NCBI RefSeq assembly: GCF_030253575.1
Contig: NC_080569.1
Location: forward strand, 4,403,501-4,467,500
Length of the DNA: 64,000 bases
Origin: Rhododendron vialii
Taxonomy: Eukaryota > Streptophyta > Magnoliopsida > Ericales > Ericaceae
Direction: 5' to 3'
Positions 48,182-59,700 of this stretch are shown piece by piece (the stretch's first letter is position 1; each line of letters opens with the position of its first letter). The notes beneath the pieces are model-generated. The model was given only the letters and a program-made list of their open reading frames with translations, searched no databases and was not told the DNA's origin. Position numbers and translations under genes: made by a program.

Positions 48182-51100
48182 ATGACTACAATTCAAAAAC
48201 CTTGCATTCTTGTTTCCTTCACTCTCTTTCTCTTACTGCATCCATTTGGAGCCAAACTATCATCAACAACACAAGCAGAATCTCTGCTTAAATGGAAGAA
48301 CAGCCTTTCATGTCCATCTTCTCTAAATTCTTGGTCTCTGAACAATCTCAAAAACCTCTGCAACTGGACTGGAATCATCTGCACCACCACCGGTTCTGTC
48401 TCCAGCATAAACCTCGCCAATACAAGCATATACGGAACCCTCAAAACCTTTGACTTCACTTCCTTCCCAAATCTCACTGTTTTTAACCTCAGCAAAAACA
48501 GTCTCTTTGGGTCCATTCCACCCAATATTGGTAACCTCTCAAGTCTCCAACTCCTGGACTTGAGCGACAACTTTTTTGTCGAATCGATTCCACCGGAGAT
48601 TGGAATGTTGTCGGAGCTCCAGTACATTAGTCTCTTCGACAACATACTAAATGGATCAGTTCCATATCAAGTTACCAACCTACAAAACATACGGTACTTA
48701 GACTTCAGATCGAACCAGTTAGAAACACCAGATTGGTCCAAATTTACAGGTATGGAATCTTTGTCATACCTTAGCTTTTCAATCAATAAATTCACAATGG
48801 GATTCCCTGAGTTCATTCCAAAATGTTTGAACTTGAAGTACCTTGACTTGTCGTCAAACCTATTCACTGGCCAAATCCCTGAATCAGTTTTCACCCATTT
48901 GGGAAATCTTGAATCTCTCAATCTTAGTACTAATTCATTTTCAGGGCCATTGTCATTGAACTTTTCCAAGCTTTCTATGCTTAAAGCTCTTCGCTTGGGA
49001 AATAACCAATTCACTGGTCAAATTCCTGAGATCATTGGTTCAATTTCTGGTCTTCAAATCATTGAACTTAATTTTAACTCATTTGAAGGCCAAATTCCTT
49101 CTTCCATAGGCCAACTTGGGAATCTTCAACATCTTGATCTTAGCATGAATGGCTTGAAATCCACAATCCCTCCTGAGCTTGGTTCTTGTTCTAACCTCAC
49201 ATACTTAGCTCTGGCCTTGAATTCACTTACCGGAGAATTGCCTTTGGCCTTGTCAAACCTGAAGAGGATATCTGAATTGGGTTTATCCGCTAACCTTTTC
49301 TCCGGTGAAATTTCGCCTTATTTCTTCACCAGCTGGACCCAACTGATATCTTTGCAGCTTCAAAACAATTCCTTCACTGGTAACATTTCATCTGAAATCG
49401 GGCAATTGACACAGCTCAATTACCTTTTCCTTTACAAGAACCAGTTCTCTGGCTCTATCCCACTGGAGATCGGAGGCTTGAAAGGTTTGATCAAATTAGA
49501 CCTTTCAAGAAATAAACTCTTTGGTCCAATTCCTCATAGTATTAGGAATCTCAAAGATCTCACTGTGTTGCAGCTCTATTCGAACAATCTCAGTGGACCA
49601 ATTCCTCCAGAGATTAGAAATCTAATTTCATTAGAAATTCTTGATCTTAACACCAACCAATTGACTGGGGAATTGCCTAATAACCTCTCAAGACTTAATA
49701 AACTTCAGAGACTCTCCTTGTTTGCTAACAAACTATCCAGTACCATGCCCAATGACTTGGGAAAGAATAGTCCTTCTTTGGTCAATGTTAGCTTTTCTGA
49801 GAACAACTTTTTGGGTGAGCTACCACCCGGGTTATGCAACGGTCTTGCTCTCCAGGAATTGACCGCTTACAAAAATGGTTTCAATGGGTCGTTGCCCGAA
49901 TGCTTGAAGAAATGCTCTGGACTAACTAGAATCCGTCTTGAAGGGAACCAGTTTTCTGGAAACATTTCTGAGGCATTTGGAGTCTACCCGAATCTTTACA
50001 TCATCACTCTGATGGGTAATCTATTTTCGGGTGAGCTCTCCCCACAATGGGGAGAATGTACCAAACTCACAAACGTGCAGTTTGATGGGAATAGAATTTC
50101 TGGTGAAATACCGGTTCAGTTGGGAAAATTGACCAGATTAGGCATCCTAAGCCGGAGCTCGAACGAATTGACTGGTGAAATTCCCACTGAGTTGGGGAAT
50201 TTAGGCCATCTGTTGAACCTCAATCTGAGCAACAACCGTTTAACGGGAGAGATTCCTCCAAGTTTGGGTCAATTAACAGACCTTCAGGTTCTTGATTTAT
50301 CGAAAAACAGGTTCAATGGGACTGTTCCAAATGAGCTTGGAAGCTGTGAGAGATTATTGAGCTTGAACTTGGGAAATAACTCTTTATCTGGAAGTATCCC
50401 ATCAGAGCTAGGCAAATTGTTTTATTTGCAGATACTTTTGAACCTAAGTAGCAATTCAATAGCTGGAACTATTCCAGCTAGCTTGGGAGCTCTTACCTTA
50501 CTGGAGAATCTCAATTTATCAAACAATAATCTCTCAGGAACCATTCCTTCAGCCTTTACCGGCATGGTTAGTTTACAGTCCATTGATTTCTCCTACAATG
50601 AGTTGTCCGGTCCTATTCCCGTGGGTAACAATTTCCAAAATGCAAAGGGAGCATACCTTGGAAATTCAGGATTGTGTGGGAATGCAGAAGGATTATCCCC
50701 CTGTAATTCAAATTCCACAAGTGGGAAGTCAAAGAGGTTCGACAAAAAGGTTCTGATTGGCGTCATTGTCCCGGTTATCACCATCTTAGTTTTGGTTGCC
50801 CTCATTGTTGGATTCCTCATCTTTCTTAGGCCGTCGAAGCAACACGATGAACAGTCCGAAAGTACCAAAATGGAAGAAAGTTTCGAGTCACTCATTTGGG
50901 AAAGAGAAGGGAAATTCACTTTTGGAGATATTGCAAAAGCCACGGAGGACTTCAACGAGACGTACTGCATTGGGAAAGGAGGGTTCGGAACCGTTTACAA
51001 AGCGGTGTTGCCAATGGGTCAACCAGTGGCAGTAAAAAGGCTCAATGCGACGGACTCAAATGACATTCCATTGGTGAATCGTCGGAGTTTTGAGAATGAG

Positions 51101-52274
51101 ATTCGAACTCTAACAGAAGTTAGGCACCGGAATATCATCAAGCTCTATGGGTTTTGTTCCATGAAAGGGCACTTGTACTTGGTTTACGAGTACATAGAGA
51201 GGGGCAGCTTGGGAAAAGTATTGTACAGTGATGATGGAGCAGTAGAACTAGGGTGGGGTACAAGGGTGAGGATTATTCAAGGAGTGGCTCATGCTCTTGC
51301 TTACTTGCACCATGATTGCTCTCCTCCTATAGTCCACCGTGACGTATCGATGAATGACATTCTTCTCGAGTCAGAGCTACAGCCACGACTATCAGATTTT
51401 GGAACCGCCAGATTGTTGAACCCTGATTCATCTAACTGGACCTCGGTTGCTGGTTCTTATGGGTACATGGCTCCAGGTAAGCTTAAGTCGAGTTTACGCA
51501 TCTTTTCCTTAATCTCTAATTTTTTTATCTAGGCAGCACGAACTCGTTAGTTTCTTGCACTGATTTGGACTGAATGAATGCAGATAAATATGCCCATCTC
51601 TAGTCATAAAACTGCCATGCAATTGTTCATTTCTAAGGTTTTGTTTAGATCTAAGATATCCGGAAAAAAAAAGAAGAAAAGATGGGGGTAAATTTGATGT
51701 GTATGACTTGCGTTTGCCATATCTTCTTTTTTACCTCCACAATTATAATTCTGTCTACAAATTCAATATCCAAACGCAAAATACCTTTCCATGAGCAAGA
51801 ATTTTTTTTATTCTCGTTTAGGTTTCCTTTGCTCTATCAAATTGCATAGAGCTGCAGCTGGCACTTGCTATGCTGGTCATAGAGAAATGCGATGTCTATA
51901 CTTTGATTCAGCTGAAAATTTTGATTAATATGTTGGTTTCACTTGGTTGTTGTTAAGAGCTGGCACTTTCTATGCGAGTCACAGAGAAATGCGATGTTTA
52001 CAGCTTCGGGGTGGTTGCTCTAGAAGTACTGATGGGAAGACATCCAACAGAACTCTTGACTACTCTATCAGCATCGTTGTCATCTGATTATGAGGACTTA
52101 TTATTGAAGGGCGTGATAGACCAACGCCTCCCCCCTCCGTCAGGCGAAATGGCTGTGGGAGTGGTGTTTGTAGTTTCGGTGGCCTTAGCATGCACACAAG
52201 CAGCGCCAGAGACACGGCCCACTATGCGATTCGTTGCACAGGAACTTTCTGCACGAACTCAGGCATGCTTGTAA
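48182..52274 (+). CDS. LRR receptor-like kinase, MIK2-like, copy C
   Basis: Same architecture as A: signal peptide, LRR cap ([10 protein letters not shown]), about 30 LRRs, one transmembrane helix, kinase. Exons 48182-51476 and 51958-52274, 1,203 codons, open throughout. Two features suggest altered function. The catalytic loop is HRDVSMND: the invariant Asn of HRDxxxxN, which helps bind Mg2+, is Asp (codon 51356-51358). The intron ends in TTAAG, not CAG or TAG as in A, B and D, a weak acceptor that may lower correct splicing; if it fails, the C-lobe of the kinase is lost. The LRR region has LSRSS where A and D have LSLSS, shared with B. An in-frame ATG at 48158 would add eight residues before the start chosen by homology. 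A solo LTR lies ~90 bp past the stop. Confidence 0.87.
51846..51902 (+). other. Decayed duplicate of exon 2 start in the intron of C
   Basis: GAGCTGCAGCTGGCACTTGC and GAGAAATGCGATGTCTATAC, about 110 bp before the real exon 2. It is preceded by TTGCATAG, itself a possible acceptor. Confidence 0.72.
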
Positions 52275-52362
52275 GAACCATTGGACGCTATAAAAATGAG
52301 CAAGATAGCAAGCTCTCGGAAGTAGCAGTGACTTCTTGAAAAGGAAATGTACATGATGTTAG

Positions 52363-52974
52363 TGTTGGATCCTATCCAAAATATTTAATGGATATTAATT
52401 GTAATTATTGGTGAATGGTTTTAATCCAAGAGGTGTGTCTATTTAGGTTAAATGAATAGACGTGAACATTGGAATTAAGCACAGTGTCTATTTAAGTTAA
52501 ATGAATAGACATGACCAGGCCCAAAAAGTGTGACCATTGGGATGGAATGTATAGGCATGGCTATTATAAATAGACATGACTATTGGATTTAATCAAAGAG
52601 GTGTAATTTTTGGCCAACAGTCACTATCCATGCCTATAAAAAGGCAAAGGGTTCTCCCAATTCTGGAGGGACATAATCAAAACCATTCTAATTGTTATTT
52701 CTCTTTAGAATTATCTCCTACATTTGATCTTGGCAAGCTCGCAAAATCCGAAGGTATTCCGGTCTCTCTTCGTTAGTGCCTGACGCAGTTAGACAACAGT
52801 TTGAGACTGAGCTTCATTTTATCTTGGAGGCGGCTTCTCTGTAACTCGGTGCACACCGAATTCTCTCGAATTGGTGGGGGCGAATATCGTCTTAAGAACA
52901 GCGACATTGTAACGTGACTCGAAGCATCTTTGTTTATCCTCTTTCATCAACTACGACGAGTTTTGCACCTAACA
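52363..52974 (+). mobile_element. Solo LTR (612 bp) downstream of kinase C
   Basis: Begins TGTTGGATCC and ends CACCTAACA (TG...CA), flanked by GTTAG at 52358-52362 and 52975-52979. Removing it and one GTTAG restores the sequence seen after A and B (GATGTTAG then GTGCAAAATGAGGG-like). A TATA-like CTATAAAAAGGC lies near 52635. It is probably the solo LTR of a Ty1/copia element, judged by size. No internal region remains. Confidence 0.85.
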
Positions 52975-53140
52975 GTTAGGTGCAAAATGAGGGTGTTAGG
53001 AAACATTCTTAGGGATGGTCTTGTCAAAAATATGCAATGTGGTTGAAAACCAATGTTTTGTCTAATAATAGTTAAAGAAGTTATGAAGTGCGACCTTGCA
53101 CCTCTTATATTTTTATCTAACAACTAAATCCTGTTCACTG

Positions 53141-53326
53141 TCATAAGATCACTATCAATCTTCGTTTTCGATTAGCCTCAAGTTGCTGTGAAACATCTTT
53201 GGCATATATTTTGTGAAGAAACTTCCAATATTTGGAAAGCTCATTATCACGACCCCGAACAGCGTTGGCATAAACGGGAAGAGGAGTGAACCCAATTGTC
53301 ATCAGCCCATTTCGGGCGAGTTCCTT
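53141..53326 (-). pseudogene. Unrecognised coding-like fragment, 61 codons, duplicated with the kinase array
   Basis: On the minus strand an open stretch reads KELARNGLMTIGFTPLPV, continues through RGRDNELSKYWKFLHKIYAK and ends at TGA 53141. It looks like real protein sequence, with mixed hydrophobic and charged composition. A diverged counterpart lies at about 60995-61160 downstream of D with many replacements and an internal stop. I do not recognise the family. No start codon or clear splice acceptor was found, so it is probably the last-exon remnant of a neighbouring gene carried along in the duplication. Confidence 0.4.
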
Positions 53327-53329
53327 GTG

Positions 53330-53940
53330 ATTATTATTGCATGGTGCGCGTACGTAAAATGACTTTGGCCGAAGGGGAGAGAGACTACATTGGGTTCCTC
53401 ACTAGCAATGATCATGAAATGGGTTTTAGGCAGATGATACTTCATGGTGCGTGTAGTCTGTTGAATTTGTAGTTGAGAATAGCTGAGACATTAATTTCTT
53501 TTCAATTTGAAAATAGAAGTCGCCGGCCAAACCAAACACCGAATCAAAGAGAAGAGAAATCCAGAGAAAATTTCATTTACTAATCACATACAGATTACAA
53601 AAAACTCTCACCGAGGAGGAGCGTCCCATACAGGAGCTCGAACTCAACTCCCGCTCTCTGATTCTCTCTCACCCTCGCACAGCGTATCACTCCCGAGCAG
53701 CTGTCATTCCACTGTGAATAGCTCTGTTTTTGCCACACATAACCACCAATTCGATATCACATTATATAGACACAAGGAGAGGAGCTTCCATTCCAAACGG
53801 ATGGATACGGCACACAAGCCAATCCACCTTCAATGCTCCTGCAACCTGTTGAACCAGAGGTGTAGCTGTTGGCCTTCTGGAAGGCCTCATGGGGCGTGAG
53901 ACTAACAAGTGGGGTGGACCCAACCACAATGCACATAGTT
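53330..53940. other. Spacer downstream of C, unassigned
   Basis: No gene recognised. The part from about 53520 to 53925 has no counterpart downstream of D and so is probably an insertion, but its ends are not clear. The frame at 53507-53899 is not convincing. Confidence 0.4.
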
Positions 53941-54379
53941 GAGCCCGGTTTGATAATAGTGATAGATGGTTGGAATTCGTAAGGAGATGGAATTAGGATT
54001 GGGATTGGTAATGAGAAGAGATTGGTAAGAAGATGGAATTAGTGATGAGTATATTTGTTTGAGATGAGATTAGATTAGATGATGGAATTATTAATATTAT
54101 GTTTGTTTCACATAGGATAGGATTGAATTGATAGTATACATTTTCATTTTTGCCCTTCACATGAGATAGAATTGATAAGGAGATGGGATTGGTGAAGGCT
54201 ATTTTCGTATTTGTGCATTGGCAAGGATGAGATTGGATTGTTAATACCAAGTGGGAGAGGCCCTTTTCAATCCCCCTAATACCCACCTTGTTAGTCCTTA
54301 GGACTAATAATTCCAACCCATTTTGGGTTATCAAACACAGTACTAATAGAGACTCCCTGGAGGTTTATCAAACGGGCTC
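53941..54379. mobile_element. MITE with GAGCCCG...CGGGCTC inverted ends, absent downstream of D
   Basis: Left end GAGCCCGGTTTGATAA, right end TTATCAAACGGGCTC, an almost perfect inverted repeat. The flanks (GCACATAGTT on the left, AGAGACTCC on the right) are contiguous downstream of D (61539-61565), so the 439 bp were inserted into the C unit or lost from the D unit. The interior is rich in AGATGGAATT and GGGATTGG blocks. Confidence 0.75.
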
Positions 54380-54424
54380 TTAAATAGAGACTCCGTTGCC
54401 GTATATTGACCGGTTGGAGAGAGA

Positions 54425-54590
54425 GAATCTTGGACGTTGAAGTTCCAAAGCTCCTCATAGCATTCAACGGAAAACAAATCTATATATTCTGGTAAAAAGA
54501 CCAAGAGATTGCATGTGTATCAGCTTCAGTTACTCTCACTGTAGCTGTGATGTAACTCCAGCATTTTCTCTTTCTTCATTTTCTACACCG
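54425..54590 (-). pseudogene. Relic of the MYB-CC gene 3' end
   Basis: GAGAATCTTGGACGTTGAAG, AGCTCCTCATAGCATTCAA and ACCAAGAGATTG match the 3' UTR of the MYB-CC exon at 61600-61690, and GCATTTTCTCTTTCTTCATT matches its coding part near 61875. The stretch between them is deleted, so no protein remains. It marks the MYB-CC tail as part of the duplicated unit. Confidence 0.75.
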
Positions 54591-54736
54591 TAATTTTAAA
54601 TATGATGAAATTCTTATTGCTCTTTCGCCTTTTTGAAAACATCTTCATTCCGTTCGATTTATTGCTTGGAATACATAATGCAAAATGGAAACTCCCAAGC
54701 AGCCCCACCTGTGTGGACAGAAGGAAGTGGGCTTGG

Positions 54737-54737
<1 letters not shown>

Positions 54738-54795
<58 letters not shown>
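54738..54795. repeat. CT microsatellite (~28 units)
   Basis: A pure CT run of nearly 58 bases upstream of D. The matching place upstream of C has only a short CTCTCTCTCC, so it has expanded here. Confidence 0.95.
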
Positions 54796-54798
<3 letters not shown>

Positions 54799-55578
54799 CT
54801 AATCCTAAAGCTGCTCCTCGCAAAGTGAAAACCATTATCGTGTGATTCCACTTCTACGCTCCTTGTTGGTTTTTCTCCTTATTTTCCGGTCTTGCTATTG
54901 TCAACCCACTGGGGCTGACGATAAACACATTAAAACAAGGAAAACACGTATTCTTGTGCACTTTTTACACCCTTTAATATATATTCACATACTTAATATT
55001 ATCAGCCCAGTGGGCTAATTTTAGAATTTTTCATATGTTATGGAGGTCCTATAATTTGTGACCCAAAAGATTTATTTTTGGATTGGGCCTAATTTATATT
55101 GTTTTGTTTGAGCTATAATGATCTACTCACTCACAAACTTAAGTGATTTTCATTTACTCCGACTTTGTATGATGAGTGCAGACAATATCAAAGAAAAATC
55201 AAACTATAAAAAAAAAATTATAAAATTTTACTGCATTTCCCAAGCCCATGGGGTTCGCTTGAACCCCTGAAACCTTACCACAGCCGCCCCTACTACACAC
55301 TCTTGGCACATGTTCTGTTATAGCTTCCCTTGGAAGCCAAAAGAAGACTTTCTAGGCTATTGGGAGACCTATCATCAGATGTTGGAAAATGAAGAAAAAC
55401 GTGGAAAGGGAAAAGCTCTAAGTGCAACCATTTCTTTGCTCTAACCTCCGGCAAGTTGTTGACTATATTTGCGGCAGTTTTGCCCTCTGTTTCTGAGCAC
55501 CTTATTTCAGCTGCATCAAAGGGTTTGGTTCATCTTTTTTTTTTGGTGAGGTCTTTCCTATTCCGTTGTAATTTGTTA

Positions 55579-55884
55579 CTCCCTCCGTCCCTTTTTTAGA
55601 GTGCAGTATTCCATTTTAAGCTGTCCCTTAATAAGTGTCCATTTTGTAAAGTTAGTGAGTAAAAGTTGGTGAATTTTTCATTTTGCCCCTAAAAGTATAT
55701 TTCATTTTGCCCCTAAAAGTATATTCCATTTTGAAAAGTTAGTGAGTAAAAATCTAATTATGACGTTTTAATAAAGGGTAAAGAGATACAGTGGAGGTAA
55801 AAGTTGATGTGAAATGTATAATGATGATGTCTTTTTAATAAGTTAGAATTACGAAGCATGACACTTAAAAATGGACGGAGGGAG
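55579..55884. mobile_element. Stowaway MITE (306 bp)
   Basis: Ends CTCCCTCCGTCCC and GGACGGAGGGAG, flanked by TA on both sides, the Tc1/mariner-type duplication. The matching region upstream of C (about 47780) lacks it, which fixes the insertion as later than the C-D duplication. Confidence 0.9.
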
Positions 55885-55989
55885 TAGAATATATGTTCGG
55901 GTGTTTGTGAGATTCTTATATCTCTTTGTAAATCTGTTTGTAAAACTTCGTTGATAGTGAAATCGGCACACCTTCAATTTAGGGGGCAT

Positions 55990-56430
55990 GGAGCATGGAT
56001 GTTAAAATCCTACGATACGGAATACGTATCTTACAATTCGTATCGTCTCCTTCCAAAATCGATAAGTATCCCACCCCGTATATTTTTTGTATAGAAATCC
56101 TACGATACTATGACATATCTTGCCATATAAAGAATTTAGAGAAAATCAAAACTCAAAGCTCAAATGGAAGAAAGAACATGTTTCGAACATGTGTTGCATG
56201 ACTCAGGCACCAGAAAGACTCACCGTGATGGACCTTACTTGGGAGACTTGAAATTTTTCATCCTAATAAAAACCAATTTTCCATATATGTCCAACAGTTT
56301 TTTAGATTGTAATTAAGTGTAACTATTATTTTATAGCATATTTGCATTTGTTAACGTATCATACGACACACGATACACGATACGTATCCCAATACGATCC
56401 ATAAAATGAAATAAACGTCGTTTCGAATGT
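55990..56430. mobile_element. Insert with CGATACG-rich inverted ends
   Basis: ATCCTACGATACGGAATACG on the left and CGATACGTATCCCAATACG on the right are roughly inverted, and the ~440 bp are missing upstream of C. It is probably a small DNA element. The exact ends and any target duplication are not resolved. Confidence 0.45.
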
Positions 56431-56665
56431 CGTTTGCGCAATTGATATTTTATTCGCTGAATTATTACTGTTATATTTCTTCCTCGTGATTTATACTAGT
56501 GGGAACTGGGAAGTTTCTTTGCAAAAAAAAAAATTACTAGTGGGAAGTCGGTCAATTTTTCCAACCCTCCATTCGAAAAACGTTTCCACAACAAAGTGGG
56601 TTTCCACTTAACCAACTCACACACCCATCATCATCATCATCTCCCTATGCTCTGCTCAGCTCTGC

Positions 56666-56672
56666 TATAAAA
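56666..56672 (+). promoter_or_regulatory. TATA box of kinase gene D
   Basis: TATAAAA 48-54 bp before ATG 56720. A short upstream ATG (ATG AGA ACT TAA, 56696) lies in the leader; in C the matching ATG is in frame with the protein. Confidence 0.7.
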
Positions 56673-56719
56673 CAGAGTCCCATTCTTTTTGTCCCATGAG
56701 AACTTAACCAAAACCAGCA

Positions 56720-59700
56720 ATGGCTACAATTCAAAAGCCATGCATTATTGTTTCCTTCACTCTCTTTCTCTTACTACATCCATTTGAAGCCAAACCATCG
56801 TGGACAACACAAGCGCAATCTCTGGTCAAATGGAAGACCACCCTTTCATCTCCACCTTCTCTAAATTCTTGGTCTCTAAACAATCTCAAAAACCTCTGCA
56901 ACTGGACTGGAATCCTCTGCACCAGTAACGGTTCTGTCTCCAGTATAAACCTCGCCAATTCAAACGTCAACGGAACCCTCGAAAACTTTGACTTCACCTC
57001 CTTCCCAAATCTCGCTGTTTTCAACCTCAGCAACAACAGTCTCTTTGGGTCAATTCCACCCAATATTGGTAACCTCTCTAGTCTCCAACTCCTGGACTTG
57101 AGCAACAACTTTTTTGTCGAAGTGATTCCATTGGAGATCGGCTTGTTGTCGGAGCTAGAGTACATTAGTCTCTTCAACAACGATCTAAATGGGAGAGTCC
57201 CATATCAAGTTACCAATCTCCAAAAGGTATGGCACTTGGACTTTGGAGCGAACTATTTAGAAACACCAGATTGGTCCAAATTTACAGGTATGGAATCTTT
57301 GTCATACCTTAGCTTTTATTTCAATGACTTCACTTCGGGATTCCCAGAGTTCATTCCAAAATGTTTGAACTTGAAGTACCTTGACTTGTCGTCGAACCTA
57401 TTCACAGCCCAAATCCCTGAACCAATTTTCACCCATTTGAAAAATCTTGAATCTCTCAATCTTTATTCTAATTCATTTTCAGGACCATTGTCATTGAACT
57501 TTTCCCATCTTTCTATGCTTAAATCTCTTCGCTTGGGAAATAACCAATTCAGTGGTCAAATTACTGAGGTCATTGGTTCACTTTCCGGTCTTCAAATCAT
57601 TGAACTTAATAACAACTCATTTGAAGGCCCAATTCCTTCTTCCATAGGCCAACTTGGGAATCTTCAACGTCTTGATCTTAGCATGAATGGCTTGAATTCC
57701 TCAATCCCTTCTGAGCTTGGTTCTTGTTCTAACCTCACCTACTTAGCTCTGGCCTTGAATTCGCTTACCGGAGATTTACCTTTGGCCTTGTCAAACCTGA
57801 AGAGGATATCTGAATTGGGTTTATCCGATAACTTTTTCTCCGGTGAGATTTCGCCTTATTTCTTCACCAACTGGACCCTACTGATATCTTTGCAGCTTCA
57901 AAACAATTCCTTCACTGGTAACATTTCATCTAAAATCGGGCAATTGACACAGCTCAATTACCTTTTCCTTTACGACAACCAGTTCTCTGGCTCTATCCCA
58001 CTGGAGATTGGAGACTTGAGAGGTTTGATCAAATTAGACCTTTCAGGAAATCAACTCTTGGGTCCAATTCCTCATAGTATTGGGAATCTCAAAAATCTCA
58101 CTGTGTTGCAGCTCATTTCCAACAATCTCAGTGGACCAATTCCTCCAGAGATTGGAAATCTAATTTCATTAGAAATTCTTGATCTTAACACCAACCAATT
58201 GACTGGGCAATTTCCTAACAACCTCTCTAGACTAAATAATCTTCAGAGACTCTCCTTGTTTGCTAACAAACTATCCGGGACTATCCCCAAGGACTTGGGG
58301 AAGAATTGTCGTTCTTTGCTCAATGTTAGCATTTCTGAGAACAACTTTTCGGGTGAGCTACCACCTGGGTTATGCAACCGTCTTGCTCTCCAGGAATTGA
58401 CAGCACACAAAAACGGTTTCAGTGGGCCGTTGCCCGAGTGCTTGAAGAAGTGCTCTGGACTAACTAGAGTCCGTCTTGAAGGGAACCAGTTTTCTGGAAA
58501 CATTTCCGAGGCATTTGGAGTCTACCCGAATCTTTACTTCATCACTCTGATGGGTAATCTATTTTCGGGTGAGCTCTCCCCACAATGGGGAGAATGTACC
58601 AAACTCACAAACGTGCAGTTTGATGGGAATAGAATTTCTGGTGAAATACCGGTTCAGTTAGGAAAATTGACCAGATTAGGCATCCTAAGCCTGAGCTCGA
58701 ACGAATTGACTGGTGAAATTCCCACTGAGTTGGGGAATTTAGGCCATCTGTTGAACCTCAATCTGAGCAACAACCGTTTAACGGGAGAGATTCCTCCGAG
58801 TTTGGGTCACTTAACAGACCTTCAGCATCTTGATTTGTCGAAAAACAAGTTGAATGGGACTGTTCCAAATGAGCTTGGAAGCTGTGAGAGATTATTGAGC
58901 TTGAACTTGGGAAATAACTCTTTATCAGGAAGTATCCCAGCAGAGCTAGGCAAATTGTCTTCATTGCAGATACTTTTGAACCTAAGTAGCAATTCAATAT
59001 CAGGAACTATTCCGGCTAGCTTGGGAGCTCTTACCTCACTGGAGAATCTCAATTTATCAAACAACAATCTCTCAGGGACCATTCCTTCGGCCTTAACCGG
59101 CATGATTAGTTTACAGTCCATTGATTTCTCCTACAATGAGTTGTCCGGCCCTATTCCCTTGGGTAGCAATTTCCAAAACGCAAAGGGAGCATACCTTGGA
59201 AATTCAGGATTGTGTGGAAATGCAGAAGGATTATCCCCTTGTAATGCAACATCAACAAGTGGGAGGAAGTCAAAGAGGTTCGACAAAAAGGTTCTGATTG
59301 GCGTCATTGTCCCGGTTATCGGCATCTTAGTTTTGGTTTCTGTCATTGTTGGATGCCTCATCTTTCTTAGGGGATCGAAGCAACATGATGAACAGACCGA
59401 AAGTACCAAAATGGACCAAAGTTTCGACTCACTCATTTGGGAAAGAGACGGGAAATTCACTTTCGGAGATATTGCAAAAGCCACGGAGGACTTCAACGAG
59501 ACGTATTGCATTGGGAAAGGAGGGTTCGGAACCGTTTACAAAGCGGTGTTGCCAATGGGTCAACCAGTGGCAGTAAAAAGGCTCAATGTGACAGACTCAA
59601 ATGACATTCCATTGGTGAATCGTCAGAGTTTTGAGAATGAGATTCGAACTCTAACAGAAGTTAGGCACCGGAATATCATCAAGCTTTACGGGTTCTGTTC

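Larger units (their letters stand above)
54796..56665. other. Upstream region of kinase D
   Basis: Homologous to 47360-48127 upstream of C, but longer because it holds a Stowaway MITE (55579-55884) and a second insert (about 55990-56430). No gene. Confidence 0.6.

Noticed and set aside
53507-53899. 130-codon frame downstream of kinase C
   Set aside because: Ser/His-rich chance frame in a probable insertion; no domain.
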